The translations under genes and the position numbers were made by a program. Shown here in pieces: positions 20,633-28,776 of a DNA stretch of 36,770 bases. How positions within the stretch are numbered: position 1 is the stretch's first letter; each line of letters begins with the position of its first letter. The notes beneath the pieces were generated by a model. It was not told where the DNA came from. It did not search any database and was given only the letters and a program-made list of their open reading frames with translations. Origin of the DNA: an uncultured Clostridia bacterium (GTDB lineage: Bacteria > Bacillota > Clostridia > Christensenellales > UBA1242); contig CALWRN010000036.1 of NCBI GenBank assembly GCA_944383975.1, positions 1-36,770 of the forward strand, in the 5' to 3' direction.

Positions 20633-21151
20633 ATGGAAAGAAAATCTTTTGAAAGAGGAACTGTTAGTGGTGGAATTACAAGAATAGTGATTGCTTGTGT
20701 TGCTATCATAGTTGCCACTATTGTTCTAATAAATGCAATTCAAACATGGGATCCAGAAGAAATTGGTGGCAAAGTTTTCATGTGTGTTATTTCGGGAATA
20801 CTAATTATAGCGGCTGTTTTATTTATCATAAATGGTATAAAGATGGTCATAAATGGTAAAAAGTCGCTGGTAGTATCAAAGAAAGGACACTCTGAGCGAG
20901 GGCGCATAATTGATTTAGTTGTTACAGAAGTAACTGAAAATAATAATGGTGCGATAACAAGATATAATATTTATACCCTTAAATTTGAATATACAGATGA
21001 TTTTGGAAATTTATGCGAAAACTCTGAGCAAATTAGTGAAAAGTTTTATAATAAAATGCAAGGGATGCAACTTGTGCCTATATTAGTATTGGGAGAGCGT
21101 GCAATTTTTGACAGAAAGAAGTTTGAAGAAGAAAATTTTATGAATAATTAA
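20633..21151 (+). CDS. Two-helix membrane protein, DUF3592-like
   Basis: 172 residues. Two membrane helices at about 18-37 and 50-70 form a hairpin with a short acidic outer loop (WDPEEIGG); the soluble C-terminal part (75-172) is a small beta-domain (GRIIDLVVTEVTE, YTLKFEYTDDFGN, LVPILVLGERAIFDRKKF) that resembles DUF3592-type domains. Function unknown; such proteins are widespread in Gram-positive bacteria. GGGGGAG precedes the ATG at 20633. Monocistronic, with own promoter and a strong terminator that starts at the stop codon. Confidence 0.75.
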   Translation: MERKSFERGTVSGGITRIVIACVAIIVATIVLINAIQTWDPEEIGGKVFMCVISGILIIAAVLFIINGIKMVINGKKSLVVSKKGHSERGRIIDLVVTEVTENNNGAITRYNIYTLKFEYTDDFGNLCENSEQISEKFYNKMQGMQLVPILVLGERAIFDRKKFEEENFMNN

Positions 21152-21178
21152 AACGAGTATATAACTCGTTTTTTTTAT
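21151..21178 (+). terminator. Terminator after the 172-residue protein gene
   Basis: AAACGAGT / ACTCGTTT, 8-bp perfect stem, ATATA loop, T-run. Confidence 0.9.
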
Positions 21179-21211
21179 TTAATTTTATTTTATTTAAAGG
21201 TGAGTATTTGC

Positions 21212-21217
21212 TATAAT
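21212..21217 (+). promoter_or_regulatory. Extended -10 promoter before the deoxyribosyltransferase-like gene
   Basis: TGCTATAAT at 21209-21217; weak -35. Confidence 0.55.
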
Positions 21218-21237
21218 CAATCAAAGGAGTGATTATT

Positions 21238-21555
21238 ATGGTAGGTAAATATAAGGTTATTACTTTATGTGGAAGCACAAAATTCAAAGATGATTTTATA
21301 AGAGAACAAAAAAGACTTTCATTGGAGGGGAATATAGTAATTTCTGTTGGTCTGTTTGGTCATAGTGGAGATGATGAAGTTTGGAATGACAATGTCAAAG
21401 AAATGCTTGATGATATGCATAAAAGAAAAATAGATATGGCAGATGAAATTTTTGTTATAAACAAAAATGGTTATATTGGTTCAAGCACAAAATCAGAAAT
21501 TGAATATGCTTTAAAAAACAATAAAAAAGTGAATTATATGGAGCCGCAAAAGTAA
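21238..21555 (+). CDS. Nucleoside 2-deoxyribosyltransferase-like protein (DUF4406 type)
   Basis: 105 residues from the ATG at 21238 (AAAGGAG nine bases upstream; the in-frame GTG at 21229 overlaps that site and is not the start). The fold is that of small nucleoside 2-deoxyribosyltransferase-like proteins: VITLCGSTKFKDDF (residues about 7-20) binds the nucleotide, VISVGLFGHSGDDEVW the middle, KIDMADEIFVINKNGYIGSSTKSEIEYA carries the catalytic-type Glu and the GxSTxxEI motif. Relatives act in nucleotide salvage or hydrolyse deoxynucleoside monophosphates. It could serve the same nucleotide cleaning as the MazG-like and RdgB proteins in this window, but no operon links them. Monocistronic. Confidence 0.82.
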   Translation: MVGKYKVITLCGSTKFKDDFIREQKRLSLEGNIVISVGLFGHSGDDEVWNDNVKEMLDDMHKRKIDMADEIFVINKNGYIGSSTKSEIEYALKNNKKVNYMEPQK

Positions 21556-21594
21556 AAAAATAGACAATACATAAAAGTTTGTCTATTTTTTTTT
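21556..21594 (+). terminator. Terminator after the deoxyribosyltransferase-like gene
   Basis: AAAAATAGACAA / TTGTCTATTTTT, 12-bp stem with an 11-nt loop, then T-run. The following 21595-21833 holds no gene I can support. Confidence 0.9.
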
Positions 21595-21833
21595 ACAGAG
21601 ATTAAAACAAATAAAAGTTAAAGCATTTTATATTATAATGTAATAAAAAGAAAAAATAATGAAAAATATTGTGGAGTTTTAATGAAATTTTCTGAATATA
21701 AACATAATTGAAAAAAGTAGATGTCCCATAAAAGATTTACACTATAGTAAGTAAAATTGGATTTTTACATTGTTTGGAAAATGATGTTTTATACCTACAA
21801 TTTTGAAACCACATAAATCAACAAAATTTATAT

Positions 21834-23189
21834 TTAGGAATTTATAAAGGAAGAGTCTAAAACATAAAATGTTGCTTTATAGGTATATCGCTTTAAGCCA
21901 TTATCAAAAACTAAAAGTTTATAATAAGCATTAGTGCTTTCCGAATAATTTATATTAATATTAATTACCATTTTATAATTATACCACCAAACAGTTCCGT
22001 CATTTACTGTATAGTCATTTATTTCTATTATATCAGATGCTAAGTTTCCATTTTCATCAGTAATAATAAAGGTTATATCTTTGTTAGCAAAATAAAGCAT
22101 AACCAGAGTCTCAATTGGGGTTAAAGTGATTTGGATATTTTGAGATCCTTGATAAACCGTTATTGCTTCATCTTTAGAAAGTTCTATATTTTTTATACTA
22201 ATATTTATTATCTCTCTTACATTTCCGCAATAAGCAAATATTCTTGTTTCACCATAAGAACATGTTGTAATAAGACCCTTATCATCAACCGTTGCAATAT
22301 TTTCATCTTTAGATTCAAAAGTTACATTTTCTTTTCTGCTATAAACAGGATCATATTCAAATTTTAATTGATAAGTTTCTCCAATATTATAAAAAACGAT
22401 ATCATAATTTTCAAAATTTAACCCAATAGGTGTTTCTTGTTCATACTTTTCATCAGCAAACAATATAGATGAGGTTACAATATTGCCTATAATGAAACTG
22501 CATTGAAGACCTATGAAAATTATAAGAAGAACAAAAACAATATTGCCTAGTTTAAATGGACCACTAGATTTAAGAATTTTAAATTCATTCAAAAAATCAA
22601 AGATAAAGGCAATTAACAATAGTGAAATTTGAACAAGTCCGACAATGAAAAAATGTTTAAAGATATTGTCTTGCATTATAACGATAGATGAGATATTTAA
22701 AGCGATCAATCCTAACAATAAAATAAAATTTATTATTTTTAAAACTTTTATTGTTAAACTTTTATTATTTATAAGCAGAATATATAATTGTAATATAACG
22801 AAGGCGATAGAGAAGCTTAATAATATTCCAATTCCATATGGTGGAATATCATCTTTTAATATACTGTATCCAACGCAAATATCAATCAGAGCAAAAAAGC
22901 AAAAAAGACACTCAACTATTGGTATATAATATTTTTTAAAGAAAGTGTAAAACTTTTCATTAGAAGTAAGTTTCTCTTGTTCTTTATTTTGCCCAAGAAG
23001 TTCGCTAATGCTAATATTAAATATATGGCTTAAACTTCTTAATGAACTTATGTCAGGTTCACTTTGATTTAACTCCCATTTGCTTATAACCTTATTTGAA
23101 ACATGTAAAAGGGAGGCAAGCTCTTTTTGCGTCATAGAGTTGTTTTTTCGTAAAGATGAAATTTTTTTCCCTAAATCAAATTCTTCCAT
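21834..23189 (-). CDS. Membrane-spanning XRE regulator with an extracellular Ig-like domain
   Basis: 451 residues in one chain: a Cro/C1-type HTH at 1-65 (ISSLRKNNSMTQKELASLLH, VSNKVISKWELNQSEPD, LRSLSHIFNISISELLG), a linker, five hydrophobic helices between about 85 and 250, then an extracellular part from about 255 to 451. The latter has a BIG2-like Ig module: NVTFESKDENIATVDDKGLI followed by TRIFAYCGNVREIINISI, the usual form of bacterial Ig-like group 2 domains, and a second beta domain. A cytoplasmic DNA-binding head joined to a surface beta domain suggests a one-component sensor of an extracellular ligand. GGAAT-type ribosome binding site and TTGCAA-17-TATACT promoter lie upstream. No cognate target is obvious; an unusual architecture. 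Confidence 0.85.
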   Translation of the reverse strand: MEEFDLGKKISSLRKNNSMTQKELASLLHVSNKVISKWELNQSEPDISSLRSLSHIFNISISELLGQNKEQEKLTSNEKFYTFFKKYYIPIVECLFCFFALIDICVGYSILKDDIPPYGIGILLSFSIAFVILQLYILLINNKSLTIKVLKIINFILLLGLIALNISSIVIMQDNIFKHFFIVGLVQISLLLIAFIFDFLNEFKILKSSGPFKLGNIVFVLLIIFIGLQCSFIIGNIVTSSILFADEKYEQETPIGLNFENYDIVFYNIGETYQLKFEYDPVYSRKENVTFESKDENIATVDDKGLITTCSYGETRIFAYCGNVREIINISIKNIELSKDEAITVYQGSQNIQITLTPIETLVMLYFANKDITFIITDENGNLASDIIEINDYTVNDGTVWWYNYKMVINININYSESTNAYYKLLVFDNGLKRYTYKATFYVLDSSFINS

Positions 23190-23403
23190 ATTAATTCCTT
23201 TTTATTTAATAAAGTATATATTAATAATGATTTATTTGCAATATTTTTAATTCTATGAAATAGAGAATTCGGCTTATTTATAAAGAATAGAATAATTTTC
23301 AATATAATTAAACTTAAATTAATAAAATATTTTCATTTTTTTATGAAAATTAATTAAAAAATAAAAATTAATAAAAAATATTTTATTTAAAAGAAATCTA
23401 TGC

Positions 23404-23409
23404 TATAAT
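23404..23409 (+). promoter_or_regulatory. Extended -10 promoter of proS
   Basis: TGCTATAAT at 23401-23409; weak -35 (TTTTAT, 23381-23386). No T-box leader (no GGUGGnACCGCG element) is seen before proS. Confidence 0.55.
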
Positions 23410-23438
23410 AAACTAGATTTTATTGTTAAGGAGAAAAA

Positions 23439-24863
23439 ATGAAAAACAAAGCAATTACTAGCAGAGATGTAGATTTTGCAAAATGGTACACAGACATTGT
23501 TAGAGCGGCAAGACTTGCTGATTATTCAACTGTAAAAGGTTGTATTGTTTTTGAACCTAATGGTTATGCCATCTGGGAAAAAATGCAAAGTGTATTAGAT
23601 AAAAAATTTAAAGAGTTAGGTCATAAAAATATTTATATGCCACTTTTAATTCCACAATCATTACTACAAAAAGAATCGGATTTAATTGAAGGTTTTGCTC
23701 CAGAAGGTGCATGGGTTACTGAGGGTGGAAATAAAAGACTTGAAGAAAAATTAATGGTTAGACCTACAAGCGAAACTTTATTCAGTGATTATTATGCGTC
23801 AGTTGTAAAATCCTACAAAGATTTACCACTTTTGTATAATCAATGGTGCAATGTAGTTCGTTGGGAAAAAGAAACTAGACCTTTTTTAAGAACGAGAGAA
23901 TTTTTATGGCAAGAGGGGCATACTGTTCATGCAACTGCAGAAGAAGCAGAAAAAGAAGCCTTGCAGATGCTTAATGTTTATAAGGATTTTTTTGAAAATT
24001 ATTTAGCAATTCCTGTTATTGTTGGTAAAAAAACAGAAAAGGAAAAATTTGCTGGCGCAGAATATACATATACCGTAGAATCTTTAATGTATAATGGAGT
24101 TGCTCTTCAAAGTGCAACATCTCATTATTTTGGTCAAAAATTTTCTAAGGCTTACAACATAACATTTTTAAACAAAGAAAACAAACTTGAAAATGTTTAT
24201 CAAACATCATGGGGTTGCACAACAAGAATGATTGGTGGATTGATTATGGTTCACAGTGATGATAATGGGCTTGTTCTTCCTCCAAAGATAGCACCTCGTC
24301 AAGTGGTTATTGTTCCTATTGGCAAAGAAGAAGAAATCTTAAATCTTGCAAAAGAAATCAATAAAAAATTGAATGAAAACAACATTATTTCATTTGTTGA
24401 TGATAGTGAAAAATCACCTGGTTTTAAATTTGCAGAACATGAAGTAAATGGTATTCCTGTAAGAGTTGAAATAGGAATGAGAGATTTGCAAAATGGAAAA
24501 TTGTGTCTTGCAAGAAGAGATACTAGGGAAAGAATCTTTGTAGATAAAGATGTAAATATAGTAGAAAGTGTGCAAAAACTTTTAGACGATATACAACAAA
24601 ACTTATACAATACTGCACTTGAAAGAAATAAGAAAAAAACTTATGAGGCATACAACATAGAAGATGTTGAAAAGATTATGAATACTCAACCAGGATTTAT
24701 TAAGGCAATGTGGTGTGGTGATGAGGCATGCGAACTTAAGATGAAAGAAATAAGGGGAACAAAATCTCGTTGTATTCTTGAAAATGAAAAACCTATATCT
24801 GATAAATGTGTTGTATGTGGAAAGAAAGCAAAACATTTGGTAGTATGGGGAATTCAATATTAA
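23439..24863 (+). CDS. proS: Prolyl-tRNA synthetase, archaeal/eukaryote-like type
   Basis: 474 residues: the short (type 3) ProRS without the bacterial editing insertion. It charges tRNA-Pro. Class II catalytic core: MVRPTSETLFSDYYA (motif 2 region), RWEKETRPFLRTREFLWQEGHT, TSWGCTTRMIGGLIMVH (motif 3), then an anticodon-binding domain (IAPRQVVIVPIG on) and a C-terminal zinc-type domain with four Cys (MWCGDEAC ... KCVVCGKK), ending in WGIQY. This ending, with the terminal Tyr, is typical of the family and shows that the gene is complete. AAGGAG precedes the ATG. It has its own promoter, no attenuator and a terminator behind it. Confidence 0.96.
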   Translation: MKNKAITSRDVDFAKWYTDIVRAARLADYSTVKGCIVFEPNGYAIWEKMQSVLDKKFKELGHKNIYMPLLIPQSLLQKESDLIEGFAPEGAWVTEGGNKRLEEKLMVRPTSETLFSDYYASVVKSYKDLPLLYNQWCNVVRWEKETRPFLRTREFLWQEGHTVHATAEEAEKEALQMLNVYKDFFENYLAIPVIVGKKTEKEKFAGAEYTYTVESLMYNGVALQSATSHYFGQKFSKAYNITFLNKENKLENVYQTSWGCTTRMIGGLIMVHSDDNGLVLPPKIAPRQVVIVPIGKEEEILNLAKEINKKLNENNIISFVDDSEKSPGFKFAEHEVNGIPVRVEIGMRDLQNGKLCLARRDTRERIFVDKDVNIVESVQKLLDDIQQNLYNTALERNKKKTYEAYNIEDVEKIMNTQPGFIKAMWCGDEACELKMKEIRGTKSRCILENEKPISDKCVVCGKKAKHLVVWGIQY

Positions 24864-24905
24864 TTTTAATTTATATAACAAAAAATAATTGTTAAAATAA
24901 AAAAA

Positions 24906-24942
24906 TAAAAAGAATGATTGTTTTAATATCATTCTTTTTTAT
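24906..24942. terminator. Bidirectional terminator between proS and rdgB
   Basis: AAAAGAATGAT / ATCATTCTTTT, 11-bp perfect stem with a 9-nt loop and T-run. The next 60 bases (24943-25006) are a low-complexity TTTAATT repeat. Confidence 0.88.
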
Positions 24943-25006
24943 TTGTTATATATTTTATTTAATTTAATTATTTAATTTAATATTTTTATTAATTAATTTA
25001 TTTTTG

Positions 25007-25612
25007 TTAATTATCATCATCTTTTAATATACTTGTTTGATTCAATAAAGATTTTAAAGCTCTGTATCTATGTGATACATGATTTTTTTCTTCAGATGAA
25101 GCTTCTCCAAAAGTTTTTTGTAAGTCATCTGATAAAAACAAACAATCATATCCAAAAGAGTCGTTTCCTATTTTTGTTGTGGTAATGTTTCCATAAGTTT
25201 TTCCATCACCTATTTTATAGGTTTTATCTGGAAAGTATTCAACTATAACACATTGAAAATAAGCTTTTCTATTGGTAATGTTTTTCATTACATTTAAAAG
25301 TTTTAATCTGTTAGCCTCGTCATTTTCATGAGTTCCGCTATATCTTGCACTATATACTCCAGGCTCGCCATTTAAAGCTTCCACACAAAGTCCGCTATCA
25401 TCGGCTATTACAGGGTAGTATAAAGATTTTTTTGTTAAAAATTTACTAATTGTTCTAGCTTTAATTAACGCATTTTCTAAAAAAGTTTTTCCCGTTTCTT
25501 CTATTTCTTCTGTATAACCAATATCTTTTAAAGTTAAAATTTCTTGATTGTTTAACATTTGTTTGATTTCTTCTATTTTATGTTTGTTATTTGATGCTAA
25601 TACTATTTTCAT
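25007..25612 (-). CDS. rdgB: XTP/dITP diphosphatase (HAM1/RdgB family)
   Basis: 201 residues, the usual length. It removes non-canonical purine nucleotides (ITP, dITP, XTP) by hydrolysis to the monophosphate and pyrophosphate, which protects DNA and RNA from deaminated bases. Motifs: SNNKHKIEEIK at the N-terminus (nucleotide binding), ADDSGLCVEALNGEPGVYSARYSG in the middle (catalytic Asp and metal site) and SHRYRALKSL at the end. AAGGAG lies before the ATG. Divergent from the S51 peptidase gene; its own TTGATT-17-TATAAT promoter is at 25630-25658. Confidence 0.95.
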   Translation of the reverse strand: MKIVLASNNKHKIEEIKQMLNNQEILTLKDIGYTEEIEETGKTFLENALIKARTISKFLTKKSLYYPVIADDSGLCVEALNGEPGVYSARYSGTHENDEANRLKLLNVMKNITNRKAYFQCVIVEYFPDKTYKIGDGKTYGNITTTKIGNDSFGYDCLFLSDDLQKTFGEASSEEKNHVSHRYRALKSLLNQTSILKDDDN

Positions 25613-25629
25613 TTTTACTCCTTATTTTC

Positions 25630-25658
25630 ATTATAAACTTTTTCGCGTTTCAAATCAA
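25630..25658 (-). promoter_or_regulatory. Promoter of rdgB
   Basis: Minus strand: TTGATT (25653-25658), 17 bp, TATAAT (25630-25635). Confidence 0.75.
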
Positions 25659-25672
25659 ATTTCTAAAAAAAG

Positions 25673-25701
25673 TTTAAATATCATTTTCTATATGATATAA
25701 T
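25673..25701 (+). promoter_or_regulatory. Promoter of the S51 peptidase gene
   Basis: TTTAAA (25673-25678), 17 bp, TATAAT (25696-25701) in the TATGATATAAT form. Confidence 0.65.
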
Positions 25702-25733
25702 ATTTTAAATTAACTTATTGGACAGGGGAAATT

Positions 25734-26462
25734 ATGGCTACATTTATTTTAGCAAGTTGCTTGTTTACAAGTGTAAGAGATGAACAAGGGAATAAGTTTT
25801 CAATTCCTATGGAAAACATAAATCAAATAGTTACAAATATTGACAAATTCACACCCAAAAAACGAAGATTTGTTTTTATAGCAAATGATCCGACTGCTTA
25901 TCAAGATAATGATATGAGAGGGAAGGTTTTGTTTGAATCTTTTGATAAAACTGGACTTGGTTTTAAAGAATATGTTGTTTTAGATGGTAGAAATGAAAAT
26001 TTATCAAGTTCTATAATTAAAGATGCTGATTTGATTTTTATTTCAGGCGGTAAAATTTTGTGTGAAAATGAATTTTTGAATAAAATTAATTTTAAAAAAT
26101 TATTAATAGATTTCAATGGACTTGTTATTGGAACATCTGCCGGGGCTATGAATTTATGCAAGACCATTTGCAATTTCCCAGAAGAAATAGCAGATTTACA
26201 AGAGCCACGATTAGTGAATGGTATTGGAGTAAGTGAAAGATATTTAATTCCACACTTTGATGGAAAAAATTGTAAATATGAGTTTTCGTGTGAAGAATTT
26301 GATATTGTTAAAGATTATATTTTGCCATATAGTTTTAAGTTTGAATTGACAGCTTTGACAAATGGGGCATATATTTTGTTAAACGATAATAAAGAAAAAA
26401 TATTCGGCGAATATTCAATTATAAAAGATGGAAAAGTTAAAGTAATAGAAAATAGTAAGTAA
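25734..26462 (+). CDS. Peptidase E-like serine peptidase (family S51)
   Basis: 242 residues, length and pattern of S51 peptidases: LILASCLF-type first strand, DADLIFISGGK (the GG of the active-site loop), GTSAGAM with the nucleophilic Ser after GT near residue 137, and NGIGVSERYLIPHFDG with the catalytic His. Peptidase E cleaves aspartyl dipeptides; the more remote relatives of this kind (type 1 glutamine amidotransferase-like) have other or unknown peptide substrates. No signal peptide: cytoplasmic. AGGGG precedes the ATG. It shares its upstream region with rdgB and is followed by a structured 70-nt spacer before the M16 gene. Confidence 0.88.
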   Translation: MATFILASCLFTSVRDEQGNKFSIPMENINQIVTNIDKFTPKKRRFVFIANDPTAYQDNDMRGKVLFESFDKTGLGFKEYVVLDGRNENLSSSIIKDADLIFISGGKILCENEFLNKINFKKLLIDFNGLVIGTSAGAMNLCKTICNFPEEIADLQEPRLVNGIGVSERYLIPHFDGKNCKYEFSCEEFDIVKDYILPYSFKFELTALTNGAYILLNDNKEKIFGEYSIIKDGKVKVIENSK

Positions 26463-26465
26463 AAA

Positions 26466-26534
26466 ATAAAAGAGAAATTGTACCTCATTTATATGCATTT
26501 TTTGATAAATGAGTCTAGACAAAAACTCTTTTAT
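26466..26534 (+). repeat. Nested hairpin between the S51 and M16 genes
   Basis: Outer arms ATAAAAGAG (26466-26474) and CTCTTTTAT (26526-26534), 9 bp perfect; inner arms CTCATTTAT (26484-26492) and ATAAATGAG (26505-26513), 9 bp perfect, with a 12-nt loop. The outer 3' arm overlaps the promoter spacer of the M16 gene. It could terminate S51 transcription or be a small RNA structure. Confidence 0.5.
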
Positions 26535-26544
26535 ATAGTAAAAT
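26516..26544 (+). promoter_or_regulatory. Possible promoter of the M16 gene
   Basis: TAGACA (26516-26521), 17 bp, TAAAAT (26539-26544). Confidence 0.45.
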
Positions 26545-26562
26545 AGAACAAAGGAAGAAAAA

Positions 26563-28167
26563 ATGGAAGAAATATCAAGATATCATAGACTATATAAGTT
26601 TGAAAATGGAGCAACTTTAATTTATTACAAACATAATGTAAATAATACAACTCAATTTGTTGTAGGTTTTATTGGAGGTTCTCGCAGAGATGGAAAAATA
26701 AAAGGAACTGCACATTTTTTAGAGCATATGTTATGCAAAGAAACACCTAAATTCACAGCAACACAATTTAATAAATTTGTAAGGAATAATGATATAAAAT
26801 CAAATGCGTTTACATCTGAAAATTATTTAGTTTTATATGCTGATACACCAAATTCAAATTTAACTGAAACTTGCAAAGTCTATAGAAAACTATTGACAAA
26901 CAAAAATTTCAATCAAGGATCTATTGATTTAGAGCGTATGGCAATAAATCAAGAAATTTTGATGTCAAAAGAAGAAGATGGAGATTTTGAAAACATAAAA
27001 AGATTAATTCAAAAAAATTTTAGGGAAAATGCAATATTAGGGACAAGTAAATCTATTTCAAAAATAAATGAAAAAGTATTGCAAGATTATATTGACAAAA
27101 ACTTTGTTTCAGAAAATTTAGTTATTTCTGTTGTAAGCAATTTGGAATTTGATCAAGTCAAAGATATTGTAGAAAAGAATTTTGTTCATTATTTCCCATC
27201 TAACCCTGAATTGAAAAATAAGCCTGTTAAGGCGCTTTACTATTCTCCAGCAAATATAATAGTTGCAAATTATATAAAAGATTGTCAAACAATAGACATA
27301 GAAGTTTCTTATGGTGTAAAACAAACGGAAAGAGAGGCAAATTTATATTCTTTAGTAGAGGACTATATTTTTAACGGCTTCAGTGGAAAGTTATTGAAAA
27401 GATTGCGTTCAGATAAGGGTTTAGTTTATAGTGCAAGTTTTTATCCTTTATGTTTACAAAACAATTTATCATTTAAATCTATTAGTGCGTCAACAAGCAA
27501 AAAACATATTAATGAAGTTATTGACACTTTGGGAGAGATAATCGCAGATATTGTTAAAAATGGAATTTCAGAAAGAGATTATAAAGATTTTAAAAAGATG
27601 GTCGCTTCTGTTGAAGAAAGAAGATCAGGAATAAAAACAATAAGTCCTTTGGTTCTTCTTGATAGATATGTTGATAATAGTGAAATATTCTTTAATAATC
27701 AAATTCATGTTGTAAAAAATTTAACCCGAGAAGAAATAAATAATTATTTAAAGAAAGTTTATAAAAAAGCAAATGTAATAGTTAGTATTGAAGGGAATTT
27801 TGATCCTAAGACTTTATATACCGTTCACGAAATAGAAAGACGTTTGCATGCAAAGCAATCAAAACTTCTTTATCATAGACCTAGTGAGATGATGGTTGTG
27901 CCCCACGATTATTCTTTTTTGAATAAACACATATCTGATTATTATTTACTTAAATTAGATGAAAGTGGATCTTTAGGATTTATAGATGGAAATTACTTCT
28001 CTAATATAGTATTTGAAAAGTTGCAAAAAGCATTACTTAATTCAAAAGCAAACTCACAAGTAAAAGAACAAACAGAAAAAACTGAAAATTATGATATAGA
28101 ATTAGATAAAGGTGAAATGAAAATAACAGAAATAGATAATGATAGTATGAAGGAGATGCATAAATAA
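26563..28167 (+). CDS. M16-family (pitrilysin/insulinase-like) zinc peptidase
   Basis: 534 residues. The inverted zinc motif HFLEH is at residues 51-55, and the third ligand lies in a LERMAINQEI helix (about 122-131), so the enzyme should be active. The N-terminal M16 domain (about 10-180) is followed by the second, inactive M16_C domain (about 185-420; GFSGKLLKRLRSDKGLVYSASF is typical). Residues about 430-534 are an extension with a lysine/glutamate-rich tail that I do not recognise. No signal peptide, so cytoplasmic; likely a peptide-clearing or processing enzyme. Many Firmicutes carry adjacent M16 pairs, but here it is single. A good AAGGAAG precedes the ATG. Confidence 0.9.
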   Translation: MEEISRYHRLYKFENGATLIYYKHNVNNTTQFVVGFIGGSRRDGKIKGTAHFLEHMLCKETPKFTATQFNKFVRNNDIKSNAFTSENYLVLYADTPNSNLTETCKVYRKLLTNKNFNQGSIDLERMAINQEILMSKEEDGDFENIKRLIQKNFRENAILGTSKSISKINEKVLQDYIDKNFVSENLVISVVSNLEFDQVKDIVEKNFVHYFPSNPELKNKPVKALYYSPANIIVANYIKDCQTIDIEVSYGVKQTEREANLYSLVEDYIFNGFSGKLLKRLRSDKGLVYSASFYPLCLQNNLSFKSISASTSKKHINEVIDTLGEIIADIVKNGISERDYKDFKKMVASVEERRSGIKTISPLVLLDRYVDNSEIFFNNQIHVVKNLTREEINNYLKKVYKKANVIVSIEGNFDPKTLYTVHEIERRLHAKQSKLLYHRPSEMMVVPHDYSFLNKHISDYYLLKLDESGSLGFIDGNYFSNIVFEKLQKALLNSKANSQVKEQTEKTENYDIELDKGEMKITEIDNDSMKEMHK

Positions 28168-28217
28168 AATTTATATAATCAAAATCTAAATAAAAATAAC
28201 GAAAATGAAAATTATTA

Positions 28218-28248
28218 AAAAAATGTGGGAAAGCCCACATTTTTTATT
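28218..28248 (+). terminator. Bidirectional terminator
   Basis: AAAAAATGTGGG (28218-28229), AAAG loop, CCCACATTTTTT (28234-28245), 12-bp stem. It serves the M16 gene and the convergent 28278-28610 gene. Confidence 0.92.
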
Positions 28249-28277
28249 ATAAAAATATATAAAATTAAAATCAAAAA

Positions 28278-28610
28278 TTAAATTGAAGGAATTTCAAAAT
28301 TTTCTCTTACTATTTCAACAACATTATCAAAGTCTTTTTTTATTTCTTCATCTGTTGGAAAGAAAGGAAAAGGTTGATTATTTTCTATCCTTTTCAAAAT
28401 TTCTTCTTTTATGTATAACTTTAATGCTTTTTTACAATCGTTTAAATTTTTGTATATAACATCTTTTATATGGAAGCCTGGAACAAAGCCATGATATTCA
28501 TTATTTTCTCGTGTATAGACATAAGGAATAGAGACCATGCCGTTTTCTACTGATGTTGCTGGTGGAACGATGTTTTCAAAATTTTTTATATATTCATTAT
28601 ATCCTTTCAT
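28278..28610 (-). CDS. Small HicB-like protein (uncertain)
   Basis: 110 residues. The segment MVSIPYVYTRENNEYHGFVPGFHIKDVIYKNLNDCKKALKLYIKEEILKRIENN follows the HicB/partial RNase H-like pattern (strand, VPG turn, strand, then a helix with an alternating charged face), with a C-terminal PFPFFPTDEEI tail. HicB proteins are antitoxins paired with HicA, but no HicA-sized partner or DNA-binding domain is seen next to it, so it may be an orphan with a regulatory role. AGAGGG precedes the ATG and a TTGACT-17-TATGCT promoter lies at 28662-28690. It is divergent from the FkbM gene. The assignment rests on pattern only; I call it unsure. Confidence 0.6.
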   Translation of the reverse strand: MKGYNEYIKNFENIVPPATSVENGMVSIPYVYTRENNEYHGFVPGFHIKDVIYKNLNDCKKALKLYIKEEILKRIENNQPFPFFPTDEEIKKDFDNVVEIVRENFEIPSI

Positions 28611-28661
28611 AATCCCTCTTTTAAAAGTAATTTGGCAAACTGATTTGTTTTACTTGCAATA

Positions 28662-28690
28662 AGCATACCATTTTTAAAATAAAAAGTCAA
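28662..28690 (-). promoter_or_regulatory. Promoter of the HicB-like gene
   Basis: Minus strand: TTGACT (28685-28690), 17 bp, TATGCT (28662-28667). Confidence 0.65.
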
Positions 28691-28740
28691 AATAAATTAT
28701 TTAAGATATAAAAAACTAAAACAAATTTAATATCAATATA

Positions 28741-28770
28741 TGAACTTTATTGTTTTAAAAATAATACACT
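28741..28770 (+). promoter_or_regulatory. Leaderless promoter of the FkbM gene
   Basis: TACACT (28765-28770) with TGAACT (28741-28746) 18 bp upstream; the ATG at 28777 follows after six bases and no ribosome binding site is present, as at 313. Confidence 0.5.
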
Positions 28771-28776
28771 AATATT

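Noticed and set aside
21660..21710. Tiny ORF after a GGAG-like sequence (ATGAAATTTTCT...)
   Set aside because: Only nine codons, no conservation evidence; not enough to call.
22131..22929. Two plus-strand frames opposite the membrane XRE regulator (22131-22367, 22645-22929)
   Set aside because: Both are antisense to a gene with clear domains and have no ribosome binding site.
23190..23438. T-box leader before proS
   Set aside because: No specifier stem or GGUGGnACCGCG antiterminator and no terminator hairpin; the gap is only 249 bp of A/T-rich DNA.
24603..24932. 109-codon minus-strand frame over the end of proS and its terminator
   Set aside because: Overlaps the conserved C-terminus of ProRS and a terminator; no start signal.
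24943..25006. TTTAATT repeats as a CRISPR or tandem-repeat locus
   Set aside because: Irregular short A/T low-complexity sequence with no spacer structure.
28278..28610. Toxin-antitoxin hicAB locus
   Set aside because: Only a HicB-like protein is seen; no HicA-sized frame is adjacent on either side.
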